Origin: Forficula auricularia
Lineage: Eukaryota > Arthropoda > Insecta > Dermaptera > Forficulidae
Length of the DNA: 64,000 nt
Assembly (NCBI GenBank): GCA_024734495.1
Contig: JALMQS010000880.1
Coordinates: 124,001-188,000 of the forward strand
Direction: 5' to 3'
The notes under the pieces were generated by a model. It saw only the letters and a list, made by a program, of their open reading frames with translations. It searched no databases and was not told the DNA's origin. The position numbers and the translations under genes are program-made. Positions 58,401 through 64,000 of this stretch are shown here, one piece after another; position 1 is the stretch's first letter, and each line of letters begins with the position of its first letter.

Positions 58401-61400
58401 TTTTTAAAAGAACCTAATATAAAAGGACGAATGTCACCACGAATCGTTAGATAATAGATAAATATAAAATTTTACCTAGGTTTAAAAATAATTTATTTAC
58501 GCAAGAAACCACAACCTTTCAACTTTGATTCTGAAGTCACTATTCAGTAATGTTTCAGGAGTGGCTCAAAGAGAAATCTAAAAATATATTTTTTGAGACG
58601 TATCACCATATATTTTATAGAAAATGCCGATGGAAATAATGTCTCGCACCCTATCTAGTTTTTGCCTTAGAATATGACTTTTAAAACATTAATATTGTAA
58701 TTTGTATTTTAATTTTTTAAGATTTCTAAAGATTCATTTTCTCTTATTAATTTTAGATCGAGTTCCGCTTTTATTAATTTGATACCTGGGGCATTTGAAA
58801 ATTAGTGTTTTTTTAGATTCAGATATTCAGCTGGAAAATTCTCTTTTCTTTCTCTTTTTAAAATCGTGAAAATGTTCGATTACTCAAATTTTTAAATTTC
58901 TCTCGATTTACCCAACCTAAATCGCCTCGCAGTTCCCGTATTTTAAGTTATGGACTCCATCCTTTTTTTTATATTCGGTAATTTCTATTTTTTATTATTG
59001 CAAGTCAGTACTCTTTCTAGCGTCCTAAATATTATTTATGTTAATTCCTAATGGTATCAATTTTTACTTTAACCTCATTGAATGCGCTTAAGAATAATAG
59101 TTCTATATATATATCATCTTTTACATTATTTAGAACAGATATAGAAAATATAGCTCACAATTTTAAACTAATGAGTTCTGTTAAATAATATTCATTTTAA
59201 ATAAGCTGACGTGTTCTGATGTGGCCATCCACTTGACTTTGCCATACAACCTGGCCCCTCACTTATATTTAATATTTAATAAAATTATTTATAATCATGT
59301 AGGGGAGGGGGTTAGTTTTTGCATTTTTAGACTCCTGGGGGTCCTCTGATTATGTATACAAAATTTGGTTTAGTTTGGTAAATGGCCAAGATTTTAATTT
59401 TTTGACCCTGGACCCCCCCTCCCCCCATTTTAGGAGGTTAGATTTTGCATTTTTAGTCTTCTGGAGTCCCACTGATTGTGTATACAAAATTTGGTTGAGT
59501 TTAGTAAATGGCCAAGTTTTTAATTTTTTGATCCTCACCCCCCCCCATTTTGGGCGGTTAGTTTTTGCATTTTTAGTCTTTTGGGGTCCCACTGATTATG
59601 TATACAAAATTTGGTTGAGTTTGGTCGAATGGCGTAGATATTAATTTTTTGACCCTGCACCCCCCCCCCCATTTTGGGCGGTTAGTTTTTGCAGTTTTAG
59701 TCTACTGGGGTCCCACTGATTATAGATACAAAATTTGGTTGAGTTTGGTAAATGGTCAAGATTTTAATTTTTGACCCTGCACCCCCCCCCCCCATTTTGG
59801 GCGGTTAGTTTTTGCATTTTTAGTCTTCTGGGGTCCCACTGATTATGTATACAAAATTTGGTTGAGTTTGGTCGAATGGCCTAGATATTAATTTTTTGAC
59901 CCTGCACCCCCCCCTTTGGGCGGTTAGTTTTTGCAGTTTTAGTCTACTGGGGTCCCACTGATTATAGATACAAAATTTGGTTGAGTTTGGTAAATGGCCA
60001 AGATTTTAATTTTTTGATCCTGCACTCCCCCCCCCCATTTGGGCTGTTAGTTTTTGCATTTTTAGACTTCTGGGGTCCTACTGATTATGTATACAAAATT
60101 TGGTTGAGTTTGGTCAAATGGCCTAGATTTTTAATAAGTAATATGAAAATAAATAAATATAAATAGACATGTAGGTAACTATGAAATCTACTTTAATGCT
60201 TGTCTCGACACGCACTTGTTCGAATTTCATCAGAGCCATGATATTTATAGATTTATGTTTATATGTATAAAAGGCGAATTTCATCCAATCTCTCTCCATT
60301 TTTTCGACTTGAAAACTTTACAAAGTATATTATTTTCAGGCCACTAACAGATTACAAGAGGAGCTTTTGCTAGATTCCACCACAAAAGAGCGAAAAGGGG
60401 GATTTGATAATTTTTTATAATTACTATATTATTTTATAAGAATAAAATCAAAGAATGTATCTTTCTATCAAGAGAAATCAATGATGTTGTCCTCTGCTTG
60501 ATGCAAATATATCTCTTTATGAATCAACTACACTGCTACTCTCGCCAAAACAATTTTTTTTTTTCAACTAAATGTGTCTTTCTTCTTGTCGAAAAATAAT
60601 TTAAAAGTCCGAAATTTAGTAAATTCTAGATTTAGGGGTATCCTTATTATTTACCCGAGTGGGGTGATAAGAATCCGAAAATATCAATATATTTACCAAC
60701 ATGTATTGCTAAAAGTCTGAATTAAGCGAGAATTGGTGTGTTTTGGAAATCAGTTAATTTACTGTATCAACCGATTTTGTTTTTCCAATATATCATGATT
60801 AATATACGATAAATAAATAAATATAATGCATTATCAGATGGAATGTATTTTTTATTATTTTAAATGATATCATGTTCATTAACAAACTATTTAAGAATTC
60901 AAATAATAAACAAGGTGGAGTTCCGTTCAATTAACAAATTATTTATTCAATACTTTGATATATTAATGTACATTTATTTCTGTTTTTAGCTACTTAAAAA
61001 TGTAACCATCGCTTCAGGCGGAGTTTTGCCTAAAATTCATCCAGAGCTGTTGGCTAAAAAAAGAGTCATGAAAACAATGTCTCCTCCCTCTCCTGTAATG
61101 GTGGTCGTACCACCTAAAAAAGCCCCCGTGACAGTTCCACTTAAGAAAAAGATCCCTCCGCCATCACCAGGTATCAATCAATTTTTTTTTCTATTTAAAC
61201 AATTTTCTAAAGTTGGTTTATCCTTGTCATAATTATAAGAGTGCGCAAAAGCCCTCAAACATTTTTTATCCTCTCTTATACGCATTCCATATGTCCTGTA
61301 AGACTCTAGTGATTGCCGAAAGGCTTAGAGGGTAGAAGAATTTTTCTAGGACTATAATTTGTGAATGTTTAACCCTCAAGCAATAGAATAAAGGTAATTA

Positions 61401-64000
61401 CTTAATTGACAATGATTATAGTGATTGAAATGCAGTATAAATTAACTCTTGGATAATTCATATCAATTGTTAGTTTTACTAGTTATTATGAATTATTTTT
61501 TAAAATATTGAGACTGTGCTCTCGGTGTCTCAGTGGGAACCGAATGCACCCAGGATTTCTGCGTTTTGTCCACAGCGTGTTATCAGTGGGCCTCGAAAGT
61601 TTTTCTTCTTAAACTTTTACTTGTTAGGGTTCCCTTTAAAAAGAATAAAAGGGACCCTATTAGTATCTAAAAAATGTATGTTTGTCTGTTCGTCTGTTAG
61701 ACCCTTGTTTGCAGGTGCTCTGATGAGATAAAATCAATAATTCCCCCCAAAGCATGCTTTGCACGTAGCACGCGTTTTGCCGACTCCCAACACTCTTTCG
61801 CGGTCAAATTAGAAAAGTGCCGGAACACTTCATTCGCCAATACATATATCCCCATGACTTCAAGGAACTGGAACTCTCTTCCAGCCTCCATCTTTCCCAG
61901 CACTTTAATCTTCAAACCTTCAAAACTCGAGTGCATAGACACCTACGTCTACACCCTCTCACTTAATCAACTTTCCCTTCTCTTCGGTAATGCAAGGGTC
62001 TTTCGAGATCCATAGGGGCTGCATCTTTACAGGTGCACCCCTTCTTGCATTCGATTGCATTAAAAAAAAAAAAAAATGTTTCTCGAAAATTAAATAGAAT
62101 AAAAACTTGAAATTTAGAAAATATAATGATTCCCATTCCCTCAAATCAAAGATCTTATTTAAATTTTAATCGAATGATTATTTTGGGAAAGGACGAATTT
62201 TAGGATCAAAAATATAAAAATATATCAAATATATTTTTTTATCATTTAGTATGAGGTTTAACTGTAAAGATCTCTTTAAGAAGAATTAGGTTTAGTTTTT
62301 TTATTTCGAAGGATGGTATGAGAGAGGTCCAAAATGGCCTTTTTGGGGGTGATTTTTGTAACTGTTGGCGTTTAGAAACAGCTTAATTTAAAAATATGAG
62401 AAAATTCTATGAATTCACTCATTTCATCCTTATCGATAGCAAATAAGAACTAATTTGAAATGTGAACTATTATATTTTAGCAGTTCTAACGTAGGGTCGG
62501 GACTCCTTGGTATGAGATCTGATTCGCAGTTAGCCGATTTATTAAATTTTTCAAATAAATAACTTCCTTAGGTAAAAATGTTTTTTGTGACATACTTACT
62601 ATTGCTTATTATTTAGACGGTTATATACAAATATAATATCAAAGAATTAAGTAAATAATAATCAAGGGAACAAAATGATCTCTACAAAACAAAAATCTCT
62701 TTATTTAGGAGAAACTTTGGTAGGCCAGATCCTGCTCGAGGGTCCATAGGTACCTGTAGAAAAGCATCTCTGGTGTCTTATATAAATAAATACATTACCG
62801 GGTACGTTCAGGCTGCTCTTGCTGAACGGCAAAAGTATGGAATTCATTCTTTTTTTTTATTTATTTGCTTATCTAGTTTAAAAAAGTCTGAAATGTTGAG
62901 AAAAATTATCTTGAAGCATGATATTTTTTCTCTCTGTGGATGTGACTGGAACCCGATATCACGATAACTCAAGAACGTAAAATAATAGAAATTAAATTCT
63001 TGGCATTCAAGGTTCACAACTTAATGCAGATAAAAATCAGAAAAAACTTATATTTTCAAATGAATAGCTATCGAACGGTTTTAACAAATGAACTGAAATT
63101 TGTCTCAAAGTACACCTTTGTGCCAAGCTTTAACTTTCTAGCTTGAATAGTTCCCTGGAAAAAATTACCAAATCTCTAAAATTTGTGGATACCGAGTCTT
63201 GAAAAAGTTTTCACTTTTTACTCCCATTATCTTTTTGTTTTCATTTAATTATTACACCACCGGTGGAGCGCTTATATTACTTTTCAGAATAGACTTATTA
63301 ATTATTTGATATCAAAATTAATTAATGAGCCTAAAATATATTTATTAAAGTTTAAAATTAAATGAAAAATATTAATAACTATAAACTGAAAAAGATCCAC
63401 TTTCTAGATACCAAGATTAGAAAGAATTTTTTTAACTATAAAATGTATCAAATTCATTTTTTGATTTTTTTTCTGATTAAATAATATTATTTACAGGAAA
63501 AGTGACCAAAGCAAAGCCCAAAGCTATTTCCACAACATCGGTGTCTCCCAGTATGCATTTTGAAAAAAAATTGTTTATGGGTCAAAAGGTATTTATTAGA
63601 ATATTTTATAATTTAAAAACTTAATAATTATATGGATTATGATAAGAGAAAATTGCAAATAAATATTTATTTAAATTGATCATTCCCGTTATAGATAATC
63701 TATTTTCTAAAATCTAATTTCATGTGATTTAAACTTCTTAACTATTCCTACCTAAATCATGATTTTTCGTTTATTTGTTTGTTTTTAAAATATTTGATCA
63801 TAGAAGCATAAAACTATTTCTTTTTAAATTTTACCTAATACTCTTAAAAAAAAAAGGAAAACTTTAGTAAGATGATTGATATACCATATACGTATATATA
63901 TACTATTATTTATATATTTGCTTCTATGGTTTATTGAGTATATTTTTTTATTCTTTAGCTTTCCGTTTTGCAAGGAGATATTACAGCTCTGGTTGCTGAT
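33957..64000 (+). CDS. macroH2A: Histone variant macroH2A, 5' part (gene runs off the right edge)
   Basis: Exons 33957-34140, 57493-57599, 60990-61170, 63497-63588 and 63959-64000 join in frame (606 nt, 202 codons so far). Residues 1 to about 122 are the H2A fold ([63 protein letters not shown]). The phrases [10 protein letters not shown] and [10 protein letters not shown] separate macroH2A from ordinary H2A. A Lys/Pro-rich linker follows, then [17 protein letters not shown], the first strand of an ADP-ribose-binding macro domain. Family role: nucleosome component of repressed or stress-responsive chromatin, with a macro domain that may bind ADP-ribose. ATG 33957 is chosen because homologues start near MS-x-R-G. 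Intron 1 is 23.4 kb. Confidence 0.96.
34539..34790. mobile_element. Short member of the CGTCGCCTTAGAGTGTAAA family
   Basis: The left end CGTCGCCTTAGAGTGTAAAC and the right end GTTTACACTCTAA are inverted. The interior shares ACTTGGAGGATGCTGCATCT (inverse of 32175-32200) with the larger copy at 32097-32782. The right end has decayed outside CTCTAAATC. It lies in macroH2A intron 1. Confidence 0.65.
35041..35265. repeat. Inverted repeat with one hammerhead per arm
   Basis: Left and right arms share GTTATTTCTCATGGG / CCCATGAGAAATAAC and the outer hammerhead regions. The centre holds GTGACTAGCTTACT. The left arm carries a minus-strand hammerhead with an intact core. In the right arm the core reads CUGCUGA and stem II no longer pairs. 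A GAGGTTGTCCTCTGC-type tail follows at 35325-35390. Confidence 0.7.
35044..35085 (-). ncRNA. Hammerhead motif, core intact, stem I weak
   Basis: Minus strand: CUGAUGA (35073-35079), stem II GAA/UUC with loop ACG, GAAA, stem III AC/GU with loop CAUG, triplet GUC. Stem I pairs poorly. Antisense in macroH2A intron 1. Confidence 0.6.
35997..36363. mobile_element. MITE of the CGAGGGGTGAACCGCGA family, copy 2, with expanded minisatellite
   Basis: A 367-bp element with ends CGAGGGGTGAACCGCGA and TCGCGGATCAGCCCTCG. A perfect 8-bp target duplication AATATAAC lies at 35989-35996 and 36364-36371. Inside, a 20-bp unit CAAGTACTTCCAAATATTTC repeats about a dozen times with higher-order blocks. The open frames through it on both strands are repeat artefacts. 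The paralogous sequence at 40520-40535 is the empty site. Confidence 0.88.
36364..36905. repeat. 540-bp segment duplicated at 40525-41055
   Basis: It runs from ACTTAACCTGCGATCGTTCT through ATACTAATTTATTTAAGTAT. The direct copy at 40525-41055 differs by scattered substitutions and small indels. No coding potential is evident. Confidence 0.82.
36906..38699. other. macroH2A intron 1 segment, nothing recognised
   Basis: AT-rich with no exon, terminal repeats or RT/transposase fragments that I can identify. A short palindromic run near 37145-37170 (GCATTGTTGCTATGCAAC) is the only structure noticed. Confidence 0.45.
38700..39115 (+). mobile_element. Family F fragment
   Basis: It has ACCATATAGGGTATGGTCAA, GTATTTTCGAAATATCTCAA, GAGCGAAACCATGGCGTTTT and TTAAGAGCTGATTAGATTTT, in the order of the full copy at 15387-15980. 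It ends in a G run near 39085. A detached family end, GTATGGTAAAGTCATGTGGA, lies near 39740. Confidence 0.62.
39197..39330. repeat. Inverted repeat of 37-bp arms with a hammerhead
   Basis: The left arm (TATTTTATGCCAACGTTTCG and on to 39230) is inverted at 39294-39330. The spacer holds another small inverted pair (GCATATTT/AAATATGC). The right-arm copy has lost the CUGANGA core (AAGAGAA in its place). Confidence 0.75.
39199..39244 (-). ncRNA. Hammerhead ribozyme motif, intact, minimal stem III
   Basis: Minus strand: stem I GCC/GGC, core CUGAGGA (39231-39237), a 6-bp stem II GUCAAC/GUUGAC with loop AAA, GAAA, two-pair stem III with no loop (ACGU), cleavage triplet GUU. Antisense in macroH2A intron 1. 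Confidence 0.72.
39868..40016. mobile_element. MITE of the CGAGGGGTGAACCGCGA family, copy 3
   Basis: A 149-bp element with ends CGAGGGGTGAACAGCGA and TCGCGATTCACCCCTCG. Flanks are GGCACCAT and GCCACCAT, an 8-bp duplication with one difference. The minisatellite core is nearly absent, showing that its copy number varies between family members. Confidence 0.8.
40525..41055. repeat. Second copy of the 540-bp duplicated segment
   Basis: Direct partner of 36364-36905. Here AATATAAC runs straight into TTAACC without the MITE, so this copy preserves the pre-insertion sequence. Confidence 0.8.
41132..43128. mobile_element. 2-kb element with 55-bp terminal inverted repeats, ends ACAGGGTGGGGCAT
   Basis: The left end reads ACAGGGTGGGGCATAAAGAT, then CTACCAAATTTTGAAGAGG. 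The right end (43075-43128) is the near-exact inverse. Flanking TA is possible on the right (CCCTG-TA) and mutated on the left. Ends of this style occur in Tc1/mariner-type elements, but no transposase survives. The interior has been filled by family F pieces (41270-41460) and the inverted family R block (41461-42315). Confidence 0.72.
41461..42315. repeat. Family R copy arranged as an inverted repeat
   Basis: The left part matches 30830-31330 directly (ACTTTATCCA, TATTTGCAGTCCATGTTGAC). The right part (41874-42315) is inverse, with about three repeats of GTCTTCAGCAATGGTTACCA and AATAAAAACCGAAACGTC. Open frames crossing it are repeat artefacts. Confidence 0.72.
43586..43628 (+). ncRNA. Hammerhead motif with damaged core
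   Basis: Sister of the 32399 motif. Stem I AAACC/GGUUU and stem II GGAGG/CCUCC persist. The core reads AUGAAGA instead of CUGAAGA, and GAAAC has become GAAAU. Sense direction in macroH2A intron 1, presumably inactive. Confidence 0.6.
43826..44247. repeat. Inverted repeat, arms about 160 bp
   Basis: The left arm (AAAACATTCTGTGAACAAAC to TTATGGATTCTAAA) is inverted at about 44085-44247 with moderate divergence. The loop of about 95 bases contains GAAACTTGGCTGTTACGAAT. No hammerhead core is found in it. Confidence 0.65.
44248..46325. other. macroH2A intron 1 segment with minor repeats only
   Basis: A C run lies near 44862-44872. A GATGATGATGAT run near 45817-45831 resembles the 3' tail of the LINE at 9316-10619, though no coding remnant precedes it. 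A CAGAGTCTTGAAAAAGG-type phrase lies near 46026. No exon found. Confidence 0.45.
46418..46461. repeat. (AT)n microsatellite
   Basis: About 20 uninterrupted AT dinucleotides, flanked by inverted Penelope-type tail phrases (GACGAGGTTGTCCTCT at 46377 and AGCAGAGGACAACCTCC at 46491). Confidence 0.9.
46547..47730. mobile_element. hAT-type MITE, 1.2 kb
   Basis: The left end CAGGGCTGTCCAACCC and the right end GTTTGGACACCCCTG are inverted hAT-type termini. The flanking octamers TTCTAGTA and TTATAGTA differ at one base, a decayed 8-bp duplication. The interior repeats GTGGCCC-containing phrases and is AT-rich with no transposase. A partial relative is at 27721-28230. Confidence 0.78.
47903..47950 (-). 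ncRNA. Hammerhead motif with enlarged stem II
   Basis: Minus strand: CUGAUGA (47939-47945), an extra UGUGU, then stem II GAAG/CUUC, GAAA, stem III AC/GU with loop UAUA, triplet GUC. Stem I is weak. Antisense in macroH2A intron 1. Confidence 0.6.
48542..49586 (-). mobile_element. Non-autonomous Helitron-like element with C-rich body
   Basis: Read on the minus strand it starts TCTATATATATATAAAATTA after an A, and ends in a hairpin-forming GGGCCACCGAAGGCGGGCC, then CAGCTAG followed by T. A 5' TC, a 3' CTAG preceded by a hairpin, and insertion between A and T without target duplication are Helitron hallmarks. The part at 48566-48950 is an extreme C-rich, CCA/CCC-rich tract. Its long open frames on both strands reflect composition only. 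No Rep/helicase is present. A family F piece is embedded near 48950-49150. Confidence 0.68.
49800..50518. repeat. Degenerate family F-like stretch, minus orientation
   Basis: It contains several C runs before TTTTT and ends with ACCAAAATCTAATCAGTCTG, GACAAAACAATTAATATCTC and AACGCCATGGTTTTG. These are diverged versions of the 53700-53960 part of family F. Nothing coding. Confidence 0.5.
50519..51107. repeat. Tandem duplication of a 295-bp unit
   Basis: AGAATAAATGTAAATAGGGG starts both copies (about 50520 and 50815). They share TTCAAATTGGATACGA and TTTATGACTTCTGGAGACTA throughout and differ at roughly one base in ten. The open frames (50641-50862 and 50895-51197) follow the duplicated sequence and have no recognisable domain. 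Confidence 0.75.
51108..52696. other. macroH2A intron 1 segment, mostly unrecognised
   Basis: It includes ACCGACATCAAAAAAGGAGG at 51997, a phrase related to GAAGTCGGTGC in the inverted repeat that follows. It may be the far end of the same element. No exon found. Confidence 0.4.
52697..53022. repeat. Inverted repeat, arms about 135 bp (GAAGTCGGTGC family)
   Basis: The left arm (AAATAAAATAATAAGAACTC to TTTTTGAAGTCGGTGC, ending about 52835) is inverted from about 52898 (GGCACCGACTTCAAAAAG) to 53022. The unpaired centre is GC-richer (GGTAAGCGAGCGTACCCGCC). Single-strand transcripts would form a long hairpin. Confidence 0.8.
53408..54081. mobile_element. Full-length family F element, reversed
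   Basis: It starts ACTTTACCATACAACCTGGC and ends CCATACCCTGTATGGTAAAGT. It has two copies of the AAATTTGGTTGAGTTTG module, the GAGCTAGCTCGTCCACAAAA tract and ACACTTTTTTCATGCACG near the end. It is the inverse of 15387-15980. It is flanked on the left by AAATAAGCTGACGTGTTCTG, also seen at 59197 and 19028. Confidence 0.72.
54775..55640 (-). pseudogene. Jockey-like LINE, C-terminal third of ORF2
   Basis: This is the best preserved copy of the family here. Minus strand from 55422: [55 protein letters not shown]. After a frameshift near 54998 it continues with [45 protein letters not shown] and CTFLV before a stop. The RT catalytic part is missing. Confidence 0.82.
55925..56235 (-). pseudogene. 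LINE 3' remnant, jockey-like family
   Basis: The minus strand corresponds to the 61715-62062 copy (compare AATCGAATGCAAGACAACCA, CCCTGCATTACCGAAGAGAA). It is more diverged and frameshifted. Plus-strand open frames here are antisense. Confidence 0.65.
56236..57492. other. End of macroH2A intron 1, nothing recognised
   Basis: AT-rich sequence without identifiable elements, leading to the acceptor TTATTTCAG at 57492. No conserved exon seen. Confidence 0.45.
57493..57599 (+). CDS. macroH2A: macroH2A exon 2 (histone-fold helices 2 and 3)
   Basis: 107 nt, phase 1 in and phase 0 out. It encodes (A)[17 protein letters not shown] and [18 protein letters not shown]. Donor GTAAGC at 57600. The Ala codon is split across the 23.4-kb intron exactly as needed for the invariant YLTAE. 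Confidence 0.95.
57600..59196. other. macroH2A intron 2, first part
   Basis: No exon or defined element seen. The short open frames at 58042-58454 have no recognisable domain. Confidence 0.45.
59197..60135. repeat. Tandem array of a 121-bp family F module, about 7 units
   Basis: After a family F end (TGACTTTGCCATACAACCTG), a unit containing ACTGATTATGTATACAAAAT, TTGGTTGAGTTTGGT, GACCCTGCACCCCCC and GGGCGGTTAGTTTTTGCA repeats near 59347, 59470, 59592, 59718, 59839, 59959 and 60080. C-run length varies between units. Open frames through it are repeat artefacts. It lies just upstream of the candidate alternative exon. Confidence 0.85.
60340..60420 (+). CDS. Candidate alternative last exon of macroH2A
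   Basis: Acceptor TATTATTTTCAG ends at 60339. From 60340 the phase set by exon 2 gives [18 protein letters not shown], then KGGFDNFL and TAA (60418-60420), with AATAAA at 60441-60446. If used, the product would be a protein of about 123 residues with the H2A fold but no H2A C-terminal docking tail, linker or macro domain. The normal splice skips to 60990. Against this: 26 codons can stay open by chance, and nothing here is conserved that I recognise. Transcript data would decide. Confidence 0.35.
   Translation, partial: ATNRLQEELLLDSTTKERKGGFDNFL
60472..60565. repeat. Penelope-type tail repeat, most complete copy
   Basis: It contains AAGAGAAATCAATGATGTTG, TCCTCTGCTTGATGCAAATA, then TGAATCAACTACACTGCTAC and TCTCGCCAAAACA. 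These two phrases occur singly at many hammerhead-bearing sites, so this copy shows their normal order and spacing (about 45 bp apart). Confidence 0.55.
60990..61170 (+). CDS. macroH2A: macroH2A exon 3 (end of H2A core, start of linker)
   Basis: 181 nt, phase 0 in and phase 1 out, with acceptor TTTTTAG and donor GTATCA. It encodes [29 protein letters not shown], then a Pro/Lys-rich linker ([20 protein letters not shown]). The linker is less Lys-dense than in vertebrates and richer in Pro and Val. Confidence 0.94.
61626..61714. repeat. GGGACCCTATTAG dispersed repeat phrase
   Basis: AGGGTTCCCTTTAAAAAGAA, then AAGGGACCCTATTAGTATCT and GTCTGTTCGTCTGTTAGA. Related phrases occur near 10970 and 35620. 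It is a short piece of a dispersed repeat, partly self-complementary (GGGTTCCCTTT/AAAGGGACCC), and directly precedes a LINE 3' end. Confidence 0.5.
61715..62075 (+). pseudogene. Jockey-like LINE 3' end with A tail, plus strand
   Basis: Plus-strand frame: [20 protein letters not shown], then [34 protein letters not shown] and, downstream, FRDP and a stop, followed by a poly(A) run at about 62061-62075. It is inverse in orientation to the copies at 5772 and 55925. The minus-strand open frame here is antisense. It lies in macroH2A intron 3. Confidence 0.75.
62076..63496. other. Rest of macroH2A intron 3
   Basis: No exon seen. A phrase ATACCGAGTCTTGAAAAAGT near 63189 belongs to a dispersed repeat also found near 5261, 29917, 34845 (inverse) and 46026. 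Confidence 0.45.
63497..63588 (+). CDS. macroH2A: macroH2A exon 4 (linker to macro domain)
   Basis: 92 nt, completing the split Gly codon. It encodes [20 protein letters not shown], then [10 protein letters not shown]. Acceptor TTTACAG, donor GTATTT at 63589. The final LFMGQK aligns with the segment that opens the macro domain in family members. Confidence 0.92.
63959..64000 (+). CDS. macroH2A: macroH2A exon 5, start of macro domain (cut by window edge)
   Basis: The acceptor TTCTTTAG ends at 63958, and the in-frame sequence [14 protein letters not shown] follows to the last base. The QGDIT...VDA-like opening is the typical first strand of macro domains, including the Asp that in the fold lies at the ADP-ribose pocket. 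The rest of the gene lies outside the window. Confidence 0.92.

Noticed and set aside
1..64000. CRISPR arrays, bacterial operons, rRNA genes or complete tRNA genes
   Set aside because: None found by eye. Spliced genes and transposon types show this is eukaryotic nuclear DNA.

Overview
This is a eukaryotic nuclear window, very AT-rich, with spliced genes, long introns and dense transposon debris. Most likely it comes from an arthropod, and I lean towards a crustacean such as a parasitic copepod. The reasons are a macroH2A gene (missing from most insects, kept in many other metazoans), mariner, Tc1, hAT and Helitron elements, jockey-like LINEs, and many short inverted-repeat elements. The species is inferred, not shown.

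Two protein-coding genes can be assembled exon by exon, both on the plus strand. Gene 1 (9002-27058) is a six-exon gene for a secreted protein of about 247 residues with two Kazal-type domains that share exactly the same cysteine spacing. All splice phases agree, and each Kazal domain ends in its own 35-nt exon, so the gene looks built by exon duplication. Gene 2 (33957 to beyond the right edge) is the histone variant macroH2A. Five exons cover the whole H2A fold, the basic Lys/Pro-rich linker and the first residues of the macro domain. Its first intron is 23.4 kb. A 26-codon open exon with a good acceptor, a stop and a polyadenylation signal lies between coding exons 2 and 3. It may be an alternative last exon giving a macro-less H2A.

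The rest is mobile DNA. Left end (1-9001): a 3.2-kb hAT-like element with a perfect 8-bp target duplication and a LINE nested in it. Kazal introns: a 5'-truncated LINE with a 13-bp target duplication, a decayed mariner, a tRNA-derived SINE, a Tc1 element nested inside a jockey-like LINE, and a 1.5-kb palindrome. Between the genes: stacked inverted-repeat elements. macroH2A intron 1: a 2-kb element with long terminal inverted repeats, a hAT MITE, a Helitron with a C-rich body, and copies of a family that carries 121-bp tandem repeats (also in intron 2).

The most striking signal is a series of hammerhead ribozyme motifs (core CUGANGA, stem II, GAAA, very short stem III, cleavage triplet, stem I). 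I count about a dozen on both strands, some intact and some decayed, often in the arms of perfect or near-perfect inverted repeats. The very short stem III resembles the minimal hammerheads known from Penelope-like retroelements, but no Penelope reverse transcriptase is visible here. Most plus-strand copies inside transcribed introns have a damaged core, while several antisense copies are intact.
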